DNA from: Bog-113 sp965226755
Lineage (GTDB): Bacteria > Acidobacteriota > Terriglobia > Bryobacterales > Bryobacteraceae
Direction: 5' to 3'
NCBI GenBank assembly: GCA_965226755.1
Contig: CBDDDT010000001.1
Coordinates: forward strand, 62,001 to 126,000
DNA: 64,000 nt
Below, in pieces: positions 48,869 to 57,901 of this stretch. The notes beneath the pieces were generated by a model, which did no database searches, was not told the DNA's origin, and was given only the letters and a program-made list of their open reading frames with translations. Position 1 is the stretch's first letter. Each line of letters begins with the position of its first letter. A program made the translations under genes and the position numbers.

Positions 48869-50680
48869 TCAGCTTCGCGAGAAAAGCTCGATTTTATCGC
48901 CCTCGCCGGGAGCGAGAAACAGGTTGGCTTCGAGGCCGTGCTGGCGCGTATAGAGATCGTAGTAGCGCCCTTTGAGCGCATATAAGTCCTGGTGGTTTCC
49001 GCGCTCGACAATGCGGCCGCGTTCCACGACCAGAATCTGGTCAGCGCGCCGGATGGTGGATAAGCGATGGGCGATGACGAAGGTGGTGCGGCCCTTCATC
49101 AGATAGGACAAGCCTTCCTGAATGAGAGCTTCCGATTCCGAATCCAGGCTGGAGGTCGCTTCGTCCAGGATCAGAATGCGCGGGTCGGCCAGGATCGCGC
49201 GCGCAATCGAGACGCGCTGCTTCTGACCGCCGCTGAGCTTCACGCCGCGCTCGCCGACAATGGTGCCGAACCCATCCGGAAAATTCCCGGCGAACTCGTC
49301 CACGCGGGCGATGCGGCACGCATGCATGATCTCTTCTTCAGTTGCCGCCGGACGCGAGAACGCCACGTTTTCCCGGATGGTGCCGTCAAAAAGGAAGGAC
49401 TCCTGCAGCACCACGCCTAATTGCTCGCGGTAACTGCTCAGCCGCACTTTGGACAGATCCAGATTGTCCACCCAAACCGTTCCCGCATCGGGCGACTGGA
49501 AGGCCGTGATCAAACCTATCAAGGTCGACTTCCCCGATCCGGACGAACCCACCAGAGCGGTCACCGTGCCGGGTTGCGATACGAAGCTGATCTCGTGGAG
49601 AACGGGTTTTCCCGGCTCATAAGAGAAATCGACATGATCAAATTCGACCACGCCCCGGATCTCCGGGATATCCTGGGTGCGCTCCGGATCCTCGTCTTCC
49701 GGGCGCTCGCGGAGGATTTCGCGGGTTCTTTCGAGCCCCGCCATGGCCTCGCTGATCTGGGTCCCGATGTTGACGATCTGCACCACCGGCGCAATCATAA
49801 ATGCCAGCAGGGCCGTATATTCGACGAAGCTCTCGACTTGCATCTGACCGGCGCGGACCTGCCGGGCGCCGAGGAACATGATCATCGCTCCGACTAATCC
49901 CATCAGAACCGTGGATCCGAGCGTCATCAGAGAGATCGTGGTCAGGGAATCGAACACGTTCTTCAACAGGCGTTCGGCGCCTTTCGCGAAAACCGAAGCT
50001 TCGCGCGCTTCGGCGTGGTAGCCCTTGATCACGCGGACGCCGCCGAGGGTTTCGGTCAGCCGTCCGGTCACTTCGGCGTTGATTTTCCCACGCTGGCGGA
50101 AGATCGGCCGCACGCGTTTGAACGCGATCTGCAAGACCGAAGCGAACGCGATCAGGATGACGAGAGTCAGCGAGGTCATCAGCACGCTGATGCGGAACAA
50201 CAGGACCATCGAGATGGCGGCCGTCAGCAGTCCGCCGGCCAGTTCGACCAGTCCGGTGCCCATCAGATTCCGGATTCCCTCGACATCGCTCATGATCCGC
50301 GCCACCAGCGTGCCGCTCTTGTTGGCGTCATAGAATCGGACCGGCAAGCGGCCGATGTGCTCCTGTACCTTCATCCGCATTTCAGTGATGAGGCGTTGGG
50401 CGGCTTTGGAAAGCAGCTGGGTCAAGGAGAAGGACGTAACCGCCTGGATCATGGTGGCGCCGGCGACGACGGACACGATGGGAAGCAGCAGGCTGAACTG
50501 CTTCTCGCGCATCACGTTCCCGATCAGGTACTTGGTGCTTACCGGCAGCGCCAGGCCGCAGACCCGGTTGATCACCATCAGCACCGCGCCCAAAGCGAGC
50601 AGCCCGCGGCGCGGCTTCATGAGGGCCCAGACTTCCGGCAGAAGCGTCTTCAAACGCTCCGAACGAGCAAGCTTTTCCAT
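48869..50680 (-). CDS. ABC exporter, fused permease and ATPase (MsbA/MDR type)
   Basis: The protein has 603 residues from ATG at 50680. The N-terminal half has six membrane helices (LLALGAVLMVINRVCGLALP onward). The C-terminal ATPase has Walker A VGSSGSGKST, signature LSGGQKQRVSIARAIL, Walker B ILILDEATSSLDSES and the switch His in FVIAHRLSTI. It is a half-transporter working as a homodimer; MsbA-type exporters carry lipids or drugs, and the substrate here is unknown. The frame is open further upstream (to 50899) but lacks MSD character. Confidence 0.92.
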   Translation of the reverse strand: MEKLARSERLKTLLPEVWALMKPRRGLLALGAVLMVINRVCGLALPVSTKYLIGNVMREKQFSLLLPIVSVVAGATMIQAVTSFSLTQLLSKAAQRLITEMRMKVQEHIGRLPVRFYDANKSGTLVARIMSDVEGIRNLMGTGLVELAGGLLTAAISMVLLFRISVLMTSLTLVILIAFASVLQIAFKRVRPIFRQRGKINAEVTGRLTETLGGVRVIKGYHAEAREASVFAKGAERLLKNVFDSLTTISLMTLGSTVLMGLVGAMIMFLGARQVRAGQMQVESFVEYTALLAFMIAPVVQIVNIGTQISEAMAGLERTREILRERPEDEDPERTQDIPEIRGVVEFDHVDFSYEPGKPVLHEISFVSQPGTVTALVGSSGSGKSTLIGLITAFQSPDAGTVWVDNLDLSKVRLSSYREQLGVVLQESFLFDGTIRENVAFSRPAATEEEIMHACRIARVDEFAGNFPDGFGTIVGERGVKLSGGQKQRVSIARAILADPRILILDEATSSLDSESEALIQEGLSYLMKGRTTFVIAHRLSTIRRADQILVVERGRIVERGNHQDLYALKGRYYDLYTRQHGLEANLFLAPGEGDKIELFSRS

Positions 50681-50748
50681 AGTTGTTCTACAACTATTGT
50701 GAGGCGCCGGAAAAGCGTTTGTCGCCTCCCCGTTCGGCCAGCGGCTCG

Positions 50749-53388
50749 CTAACTGGAAATCGCCAAAACGCGGCCCGGATTCACCAGGACGCCGGGGCTC
50801 AGCAGGATCTGATCGCCGCTCACCTGAAAGGCCGCCGGCTGATCGCCCAGCGCGACGCTCTTCACTTCGCCCGACCAGGTCAATTCCAGGGCCCGGCACG
50901 CCAGCGCGCCTTCTTCCACGCTCAGCGTGAAACGTTTGCGCTCGGCGAGCGTCTGTTTGACGCTGCCCCAGCCCTTCGCGCAGGACCAGAAACTTTCGAA
51001 GTTGGTTTCATTCACGCGCGGTTTTACGACAAGCGCCTGATCGCCGGCGTGGTAACTCCAGCCGCACAGCGCCGGTATGGCGCTCCAACTCGCCATGGCC
51101 CGCGCGTAGTGATAACCGCACTCGGCCTCGTTCCACGGATTGCGGCGCGCGCCGTCGAAACGTCTCCGGATATTGGCGATGCACTCGACACCCTGATCCA
51201 CCATGCCGTGATGCATCATCAGGGCTGCCGCGGAGTATTCAAATCCGGTCATCACTTCGGCGAAATAAGGAAACGGGATCTCGGGCCGGGCGACTCTTCC
51301 GTAGTCGCAGATGATTAGTCCGGCCTCGTCATTCAGCGCGTAGGTTCTTTGGACGGAAGGGTGTTGGTCCAACCGTCGCTTGTAGTTGTACCGGTAGATG
51401 GATTCGAGGGTTTTGCGTATGTTGTTCTCGTCGAGCAGCAGGCCCAATCCGCATAAGTGCGCGAAGTATTGGCCGACCAGTTGGTCCACCAGGCAGCCTT
51501 CGCCCATTTGAAAGTCCGGATGTTCGGTGTCGCTCGCGCCCATTCCGACGCGCAGTCCGGCCGCGATGTTCGCGCTCGCGCTTCCCTGAATTTTCTGGAT
51601 GTAGTATTCGCCGTTGAAGAGATTGGCGTCGATCCAGCGGCTGCCTTTCTCAAAGAGCTGCCGGTATTCCGCGGCCGCGCCCGCGTCGCCCACGGCCCGG
51701 GCCATCTCTTCCGCCGCGCGCAACGCGCCCAGATACCAGACGCCGCACAGCGGGTTGGGACCGAAGAACTCCACGTCATAGGTGTTGTGCTGAACGCCCT
51801 CCATCACGCCATCGCGATTGCTGTCCCAACCGCCCGGGCCCCAGGCGAATTCCAGCGCGCGTTGGGCGGACGGCCAGAGCGTCCGCAGCCACTCGGTATC
51901 GCCGGACAGGCGCCAATCCAGATAGAGGTGCATGATCTGGCCCATCTGGCCGTCGGCCGCCGCCGAGGGAGTCAGCTGTTTGCCGGTCGGCAGCAGTTCC
52001 CGAAACGCCATGCGGCCGTTTGGTGCGGTGTTGAACATGAAACTGGTTTCGCGCAGGGATCGCGAAAGGGAAGGGAACAGATGAGCGGTGGCGGCTTCAT
52101 AGTTCCACACATGAGTGCAACTGCCGGAGCAGCAGCCGTCGGTGTTGTTGCAGCCTTCGAACGCATGGAACCGCCCGTCCGCGGTCATAAACGAGGTCTG
52201 CGAAGCGAGAGTGGCCAGGTTGGAAGTCGCGCCTTCGCGAACGGCGGCGGGCATGGTTGTGCGCCGCAGGGCCTCGACGAATTTACGGGTGCGCGGCTCA
52301 TCCTCGCCAAGGCGCCGGGCGGCGTGCTCGGCGACGGCCCAGGCGCTTGCAAACCGGGTGCAATAGTGATTGCCGACGAGGAGGTTTTCGTCTCCGTCCG
52401 CCGCGCTGAAACCGCATCTCTTGGGCGTGCGGTTAGGGAACCGCCAAGTGAGGAGGAACGTGAAAGCGGCGCTCTCGCCCGCGGGAATCTCGCGCTTGAC
52501 CGCGAGCGACCCGACGGTGCCGCGCTCGGTGGTCTCGCGTCCGGGGGTTCCAGTCACGGAGAACGCGTCCCAAAACAGCAGCGGTCCGACGAGCCACGGT
52601 TTTCCGCCGACCCATCCGCGCACATAGGAAACATCCTGGGCGCTTTCCGGATCCAGCACGGCGACGGCGATGGAGCCGGACAGAGGATCCGCGCCGGGCA
52701 GGAACGGGTTGGTGAACTCCAGTCCGGCGATGCCGGGCGAATTGCGATACGCACACGAGCGGCCCGCGCGACCGAGCGGATTATCGAGCGAAAAGGCCAG
52801 GCTGACGGTCGTCGGCGTGGAGCGCGGGTTGCGGACGCGGTAGCGCAGCACGGCCGCGGGCAGACTGGAGGATTCCACATCGAGCGGAACGATGGGCGTA
52901 AAGGCTTCGAGCGATGCTTCCACGGGCAGGTTCGCATCTTCGAAATCGATCCGCGCCATCGGATATTCCCCGGTGAAGCGGGCCTTCTGGAGACGCGGCA
53001 ATCCGGGCGCGTTATGCGACCCGAGCCCCGACGAGCCTTCATACGGCGGAAGCAGTTGCGACTCCAGAACGAACGAAACCGGCTTCTCGCCCGCGGGCTG
53101 CGCCCAGATGGAGACAAAGGCGTAATCCGGGCGCGCGCCGCGATCCGGGCGGTTGAAGATTTCCCAATCCTGCAGACTCCCGCGCCCGTTCAGGCAGACC
53201 GTGCCCGCGCCGATCCCGCCTAACGGGAATGCGATCATGCGCAGTCCCTCGCCGGTGTAGGTGCGCGGGTAGGCGTCCTCAGCGCGTGGGGATGCGCTTT
53301 GCCCGCCGCCGCCGCGAGCTCCGCTTTGCCCGACGGCGGCGCCGCCCGCAGCGACGGTCTTCAGAAAGGTGCGACGTCCGGTTTTCAC
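50749..53388 (-). CDS. Exported GH116 glycoside hydrolase
   Basis: The enzyme has 879 residues from GTG at 53388 (AGGGTGG upstream), giving a Tat signal (VKTGRRTFLKTVAAGGAAVG). It starts with the GH116 N-domain (PLGGIGAGTVCLNGRGSLQD; VLRYRVRNPRSTPTTVSLAF). The catalytic domain has the motif GCNNTDGCCSGSCTHVWNYE, whose final Glu is the nucleophile position of the GH116 family. GVQHNTYDVEFFGPNPLCGV belongs to the region holding the acid/base. GH116 enzymes are beta-glucosidases, beta-xylosidases or glucosylceramidases; the substrate cannot be told. A GTG 42 bases upstream is an alternative start. Confidence 0.9.
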   Translation of the reverse strand: MKTGRRTFLKTVAAGGAAVGQSGARGGGGQSASPRAEDAYPRTYTGEGLRMIAFPLGGIGAGTVCLNGRGSLQDWEIFNRPDRGARPDYAFVSIWAQPAGEKPVSFVLESQLLPPYEGSSGLGSHNAPGLPRLQKARFTGEYPMARIDFEDANLPVEASLEAFTPIVPLDVESSSLPAAVLRYRVRNPRSTPTTVSLAFSLDNPLGRAGRSCAYRNSPGIAGLEFTNPFLPGADPLSGSIAVAVLDPESAQDVSYVRGWVGGKPWLVGPLLFWDAFSVTGTPGRETTERGTVGSLAVKREIPAGESAAFTFLLTWRFPNRTPKRCGFSAADGDENLLVGNHYCTRFASAWAVAEHAARRLGEDEPRTRKFVEALRRTTMPAAVREGATSNLATLASQTSFMTADGRFHAFEGCNNTDGCCSGSCTHVWNYEAATAHLFPSLSRSLRETSFMFNTAPNGRMAFRELLPTGKQLTPSAAADGQMGQIMHLYLDWRLSGDTEWLRTLWPSAQRALEFAWGPGGWDSNRDGVMEGVQHNTYDVEFFGPNPLCGVWYLGALRAAEEMARAVGDAGAAAEYRQLFEKGSRWIDANLFNGEYYIQKIQGSASANIAAGLRVGMGASDTEHPDFQMGEGCLVDQLVGQYFAHLCGLGLLLDENNIRKTLESIYRYNYKRRLDQHPSVQRTYALNDEAGLIICDYGRVARPEIPFPYFAEVMTGFEYSAAALMMHHGMVDQGVECIANIRRRFDGARRNPWNEAECGYHYARAMASWSAIPALCGWSYHAGDQALVVKPRVNETNFESFWSCAKGWGSVKQTLAERKRFTLSVEEGALACRALELTWSGEVKSVALGDQPAAFQVSGDQILLSPGVLVNPGRVLAISS

Positions 53389-53441
53389 GCGCGGGCCACC
53401 CTGGTGGATTCCATACTGGAACCGTACCACTTGGGTTGCGC

Positions 53442-53999
53442 CTAGCGGAGAGCGGACTTGTGCATGCGGATGACCGGGACCGACTCCCCATTCACCAGCG
53501 GCACTTCGATGCGCTCAGTCGGCGCATAGCCTCTTGCGCGGAACAGGCGCTCGCCGGCCAAGGTCGCGCCCAATTCGAACGCGCGGAAACCCGACTGCAT
53601 CGCGGCCGCCTCACAGGCTTCGAGTATCCGGGTTCCCAAGCCGCGCCGCACCCAATCGGGATGAATGAAGAAGGCGCGAATTTTGGCCGGCTCGCTTCGC
53701 GGTTCGAGAAAGCGATCTTCGCGGCCGGATCGGTGATCGCTCCCGAAGAGCGTCTTGCGCCGGCTCCAGCCTCCGCAGCCGACGATGGTCGCCGCGTTAT
53801 CTTCGCGTCTCGCTTCGACGACAAAGTAAGTTCCGTCCGCGATCAGCTGGGTGTCCAAACCGAGGACTGTTCCGAGAGCGCCTTCGATCTGGGCGGCGGA
53901 GTAATCCGCCACATGCAGCGCGCGCACGGATTTCTCGATCAGGGCCTCTAATGCCGGAATGTCGTCCGGCGAGGCGGCGCGGATATGAAACTCAGTCAC
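53442..53999 (-). CDS. GNAT family N-acetyltransferase
   Basis: The product has 185 residues from GTG at 53999. FHIRAASPDDIPALEALIEK is a typical GNAT start. The acetyl-CoA-binding P-loop is AFFIHPDWVRRGLGTRILEA (R-R-G-L-G-T) and the end is RLFRARGYAPTERIEVPL. The substrate is unknown. The start overlaps the ADOP stop (GTGA), so it is coupled to the permease. The frame upstream of 53999 overlaps ADOP and is ignored. Confidence 0.88.
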   Translation of the reverse strand: MTEFHIRAASPDDIPALEALIEKSVRALHVADYSAAQIEGALGTVLGLDTQLIADGTYFVVEARREDNAATIVGCGGWSRRKTLFGSDHRSGREDRFLEPRSEPAKIRAFFIHPDWVRRGLGTRILEACEAAAMQSGFRAFELGATLAGERLFRARGYAPTERIEVPLVNGESVPVIRMHKSALR

Positions 54000-56515
54000 T
54001 CGTGTCTCAGCGCCGCGAGCGGCTGGATCCGCGCCGCGCGCCACGCCGGCCCGAGGCCCGCCCCGAGCGCCACGGCGGCCAGGATCGCGATGGCGCCGGC
54101 CATCAACCACCAGTCGAATCCCTGCCACCCGAAGAGTTGCGACCGCACGACGCGAGCCGCCGCCACGGCGCCGGCTAAACCCAACACCGCCCCGGCCACC
54201 GTGAGCCAACCCACCTCGCTCAGAACGAGCCGGATCACATCCGCGCCCGTGGCTCCCAGCGCCATCCGAATTCCAATTTCGCTTGTCCTCCGCCCCACGA
54301 CGTAGGCGATCACTCCATAGAGCCCGATGGCGGTGAGAAGCAGCGCCAGAATTCCGAAAGCCAGAGTCAGCGCGGCCAGCAGCCGATCGGTGTAAACCGA
54401 ATCGTCGATCCTTCCCGCCATGGTCTCCACGTCGTATAGCGGGAGTCCGCGGTCAATCCCAGCCACGATTCCGCGCACCGACGCCTCGAGCGCTTTTTCA
54501 CTTCCGCGCGCCCGCACCAGGAAGGTGGCGGGGCTCACGCGGGGCGCTCCGGCTTCGCCTTGCTCGTACGGCACGTAGTAGCCGGGGCGAACCGATTCCC
54601 GCAGCGACCGGTTCCGAATGTCGGCCACGACGCCCACGATTTCGATATCCAGTTTGCCGCCCGAGCCTTGCGCCATATGCATGCCCACGGGGTTCCGGCG
54701 CACGGCTTGGCTGCCCATAAAGCGCTGGACGAAGGCTTGATTCACCACCGCAATTTTCGGGGCGCCGCCATCCCGGAGATCGAACTCACGCCCGGCAATC
54801 AGGGGCGTTCCCAGCGCTTTGAAGAACGCGGCGCCTACTTCATTGACGTCGACGTCGGTGTTCTCGCCTTCGGCGGCGGTATAGCCTTCGACGGACACAT
54901 TCGTGCTGGCGTCGGAGTTGGAGAGCGGAGAGAACTGGGATAGAGAGGCGGACTCCACTCCGGGTTGCGCGGCGAGGGTTTGCGCGATTTGCCGGTAGAG
55001 GAGAATCCCCCGCCGAGGCGCATAGCCGCGGCCGCCGGCGTCCACCGAGAACGACAGCAACTGTTCCGCGCGAAAGCCGGGATCCTGCCGCAGCAGATTC
55101 ACAAGGCTCTTTCCGAATAAAGCCGAAGTGGAGAGCAACACCAGGGAGAGCGCCAATTGCGCGACGACCAGCGCCTGCCGCACGCGCGGGGAAATGTGGG
55201 CGCCCGCGGTGGCCGCCGTGCGATCGCCGAGAACAGCGACTGCCCCGACGCGGGCGGATTGCCACGCGGGAGCGAGACCGGACGCCACTCCGGTTAGGAC
55301 CATCAGCGCCGTGCAGAACCCAAATACCGGGAGACTGATTCCCCCGGTCAGCCAGCCGCCCAACTCCCCGGAGGGCAGAATGCGCAGCACCGCGCCAGTC
55401 AGCCACGGGGCTACGAGGAGCCCGAGCAGCGCGCCGCCGCATGCGATCACCAGGCTTTCCGCCAGCAGCATCGACACGATGCGCCGCCGGCTGGCGCCGA
55501 GCGCGACGCGGACGGCCAAATCCCGGGAGCGGTTCATGCCGCGCGCGAGCAGGAGATTCGCCAGGTTGGCGCAGCCGATCAAGAGCAGAAGCCCCACCAT
55601 CGCGGCCAGCACCAGCAGAGGCTTGCGCCACTGGCGTTCCAGCTCGTTCAGCCCCTGCGCCGCGGCCTTCAACTCGAGCCGCTTGCCCTCGCTGCGCCGC
55701 CGCGAGTGGGCGCTATGAATTTTCAACCGCGTCAACTGATCGCTCACCGCCGCCGCGAAGCGCGGCTGCAATTCAGCCTCGGCGCGGGCGCGGTCGATTC
55801 CGGGACCTAAGCGCCCCAGGATGGTCAGCCAGGAAAGATCCGGCCGGTCATAGTCGGCCCACGCGGGCGACAGCAATCCGCGGGTCGCGATCGGCACGTA
55901 GAGATCCGGCGCGTCCCCGCTGAGCACGCCCCGAAAACCCGCCGGCGCCACACCTACAATGGCGAAAGGTTTTCCGTTCAGCGAGGCGGCCTGGTTCAGG
56001 ATGGATGATTGCGCGCCGAAGTGAGTGGTCCAGTAGTCGAACGAGAGAACCACCACGGCGTTGCCGCGGCCCTGTTGATCGTCCGCGGCGGCGATCAACC
56101 TTCCGACTCGCGGACGGACGCCCAGAACATCGAAGAAGTTGCCCGAGACCACTTCCGCGCGCACCCGCTCGGCAGCCCCGTTCACGTCCAGCTCCGCCTG
56201 AGAGCTGGAGCGCGCCGCTACGCCGCGGAAGGATTTAACGCCGTCGGACAGGCTGCGGTACATCGGGTAGGAAAAGGAGTTCTCGTAGCTATCGCTCGAG
56301 GAATTGCCCGGCATCCCGAATCCTTCGGCATGGAAGGCCACCAGACGTTGAGGATCGGGCACGGGAAGGCTCCGCAGAACCACCTGATAGAAGAGCGAAA
56401 AGATGGCGGTGCTCGCCGCAATCCCGAGTCCGAGCGTCGTCACGGCCAGCGCGAAGAAGCCGGGAGTTTTCCAGAAGGCGCGAAGCGCGAAGCGAACATC
56501 CCGCGGAAGTGTCAT
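53996..56515 (-). CDS. ADOP-type MacB/FtsX permease without a PadR partner
   Basis: The protein has 839 residues from ATG at 56515. Unlike the first permease it starts directly at the membrane anchor (TLPRDVRFALRAFWKTPGFF then ALAVTTLGLGIAASTAIFS), so the cytosolic N-domain is lacking. MacB-type periplasmic domains and two sets of FtsX helices follow (VAMVGLL-like LAAMVGLLLLIGCANLANLL; RTSEIGIRMALGATG). No PadR gene is adjacent; instead its stop overlaps a GNAT gene. The substrate is unknown. An ATG at 56554 would extend it by 13 residues. Confidence 0.9.
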   Translation of the reverse strand: MTLPRDVRFALRAFWKTPGFFALAVTTLGLGIAASTAIFSLFYQVVLRSLPVPDPQRLVAFHAEGFGMPGNSSSDSYENSFSYPMYRSLSDGVKSFRGVAARSSSQAELDVNGAAERVRAEVVSGNFFDVLGVRPRVGRLIAAADDQQGRGNAVVVLSFDYWTTHFGAQSSILNQAASLNGKPFAIVGVAPAGFRGVLSGDAPDLYVPIATRGLLSPAWADYDRPDLSWLTILGRLGPGIDRARAEAELQPRFAAAVSDQLTRLKIHSAHSRRRSEGKRLELKAAAQGLNELERQWRKPLLVLAAMVGLLLLIGCANLANLLLARGMNRSRDLAVRVALGASRRRIVSMLLAESLVIACGGALLGLLVAPWLTGAVLRILPSGELGGWLTGGISLPVFGFCTALMVLTGVASGLAPAWQSARVGAVAVLGDRTAATAGAHISPRVRQALVVAQLALSLVLLSTSALFGKSLVNLLRQDPGFRAEQLLSFSVDAGGRGYAPRRGILLYRQIAQTLAAQPGVESASLSQFSPLSNSDASTNVSVEGYTAAEGENTDVDVNEVGAAFFKALGTPLIAGREFDLRDGGAPKIAVVNQAFVQRFMGSQAVRRNPVGMHMAQGSGGKLDIEIVGVVADIRNRSLRESVRPGYYVPYEQGEAGAPRVSPATFLVRARGSEKALEASVRGIVAGIDRGLPLYDVETMAGRIDDSVYTDRLLAALTLAFGILALLLTAIGLYGVIAYVVGRRTSEIGIRMALGATGADVIRLVLSEVGWLTVAGAVLGLAGAVAAARVVRSQLFGWQGFDWWLMAGAIAILAAVALGAGLGPAWRAARIQPLAALRHE

Positions 56516-56581
56516 TGTCTGTGCCGTAATCAGGATTGACGGCGGAGCGGGCACTTCGTTTAGAAAAATTACGGCGGCCCG

Positions 56582-57892
56582 TCAACCTGCCTTATGAAAT
56601 CCGATACGGCGCATGGCGTCGGCGATCTCGGGATTGCGCATGAACCACTTCCAGACGCCGCCGTCTCGGGCGTTGGCGGCACTGAGCAGAATGATGCCCT
56701 GATCAATCCCGACGATCTCCGGATCCACCCAGTTGGTCAGCGGATCGAAGGCGTCGGTGAACCCGTATCGGCCATAGACGCGGGCGCCGAACTGGGCTCG
56801 CATGTAGCGCAGGGTTTCGATGGAGAGCTGCGGTGTCAGCATCAGAGAGCCTCCGGGCGCGCAAGGCACCACGGTTCCGTCGATCCGCTTGTCGGCCGGC
56901 GGGCCGCCCCAGATGCGGTAGCCGCCGACGCTGTCGGATGCGGTGATGCCCCACAAGTCCGCGCTGTAATCGGGAAACCGCGAATGGAGGTTGATGCAGA
57001 AGTCGCGATTGGCCTGGGTCGCCACCACGGCGTTCTGAAACCAGTTCACGTTGGTGGGCGGACCTTCCTCGAGATTGCGGAAGTCGATCCAGGCATGGGA
57101 GTACTGCTGCGTGAATAAGGGTCCGTCGCTGATGTAGATGTAGTGTCCGTAGGTGATCTTGGGGCGCGCCCACGCGTACCAGGACTGTGCTGGAATCGCG
57201 TGCGTGGGCGACCCAATCGCAAGCATATAGAGGATCATGTGCTCGCTATACGTATCCCAATTGCTTTTGAGCATCCCGACATCCGGGCGCCATCCGTGCG
57301 ACAGGATTCCGCGTTTATCGAGCAGCCAGGTGAAATCCATATTGCGGTAGATCCGGTCGGCCAGCGCCGCTATTTCCGGATCGGAAGCGAAACGCTGGCG
57401 GACGGTCAGCACGCCGGCCAGCAGCAGCGCGCTGTCGATGGAGGAGACTTCCGAATCGCGCACTCGTTCGCCGCTCTGGGCATCCAGCCAGTGATAGAAG
57501 AAGCCGTTTTTCCCCGGCGCCTGATAAGCGAAGAACTGGAGCGTTCCCCGAACGCGCTCGCGCAACGCGGCTTCGGTTTCCCAGTGATGATCGGCCGCGA
57601 TCGCCAGGGCCGTGAGACCGAATCCGGTGGCCGCGATGCTGGCGGCGTAGCGGTTGGTGCTGGGAGGCGTCGAACCGTCGGTGAGGGAGCGATCGCGCAC
57701 CAGCCCCGTGCGGGGATCCGCCTGTTCCCAGAAGTAAAGGAACGCCCGATGCTGGAGGTCTTCCAGAAAGGCGCGATCCGACTGCGCGCCGCGGGCCGTA
57801 AGGAACTTTAGCGGACCAGCGCGCTTCGTCACGTCCGCGCAGCCGGTCATCACAAGCGCCGCTAATAGAGCGGCGATCCCACGGGTGCACAC
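56582..57892 (-). CDS. Putative glucoamylase-like lipoprotein
   Basis: The product has 436 residues from GTG at 57892. A lipoprotein signal (IAALLAALVMTGCADV) suggests outer-membrane or periplasmic anchoring. The body is the 'putative glucoamylase' (alpha/alpha barrel) type: HRAFLYFWEQADPRTGLVRD, EVSSIDSALLLAGVLTVRQ, NWDTYSEHMILYMLAIGSP, YGRYGFTDAFDPLTNWVDPE and IVGIDQGIILLSAANARDG. The family includes beta-1,2-glucan-cleaving GH144 enzymes, so activity on a beta-glucan or sophorose-type glycan is possible. It starts 9 bp after the GH39 gene. Confidence 0.87.
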   Translation of the reverse strand: MCTRGIAALLAALVMTGCADVTKRAGPLKFLTARGAQSDRAFLEDLQHRAFLYFWEQADPRTGLVRDRSLTDGSTPPSTNRYAASIAATGFGLTALAIAADHHWETEAALRERVRGTLQFFAYQAPGKNGFFYHWLDAQSGERVRDSEVSSIDSALLLAGVLTVRQRFASDPEIAALADRIYRNMDFTWLLDKRGILSHGWRPDVGMLKSNWDTYSEHMILYMLAIGSPTHAIPAQSWYAWARPKITYGHYIYISDGPLFTQQYSHAWIDFRNLEEGPPTNVNWFQNAVVATQANRDFCINLHSRFPDYSADLWGITASDSVGGYRIWGGPPADKRIDGTVVPCAPGGSLMLTPQLSIETLRYMRAQFGARVYGRYGFTDAFDPLTNWVDPEIVGIDQGIILLSAANARDGGVWKWFMRNPEIADAMRRIGFHKAG

Positions 57893-57901
57893 GATGAATA
57901 G

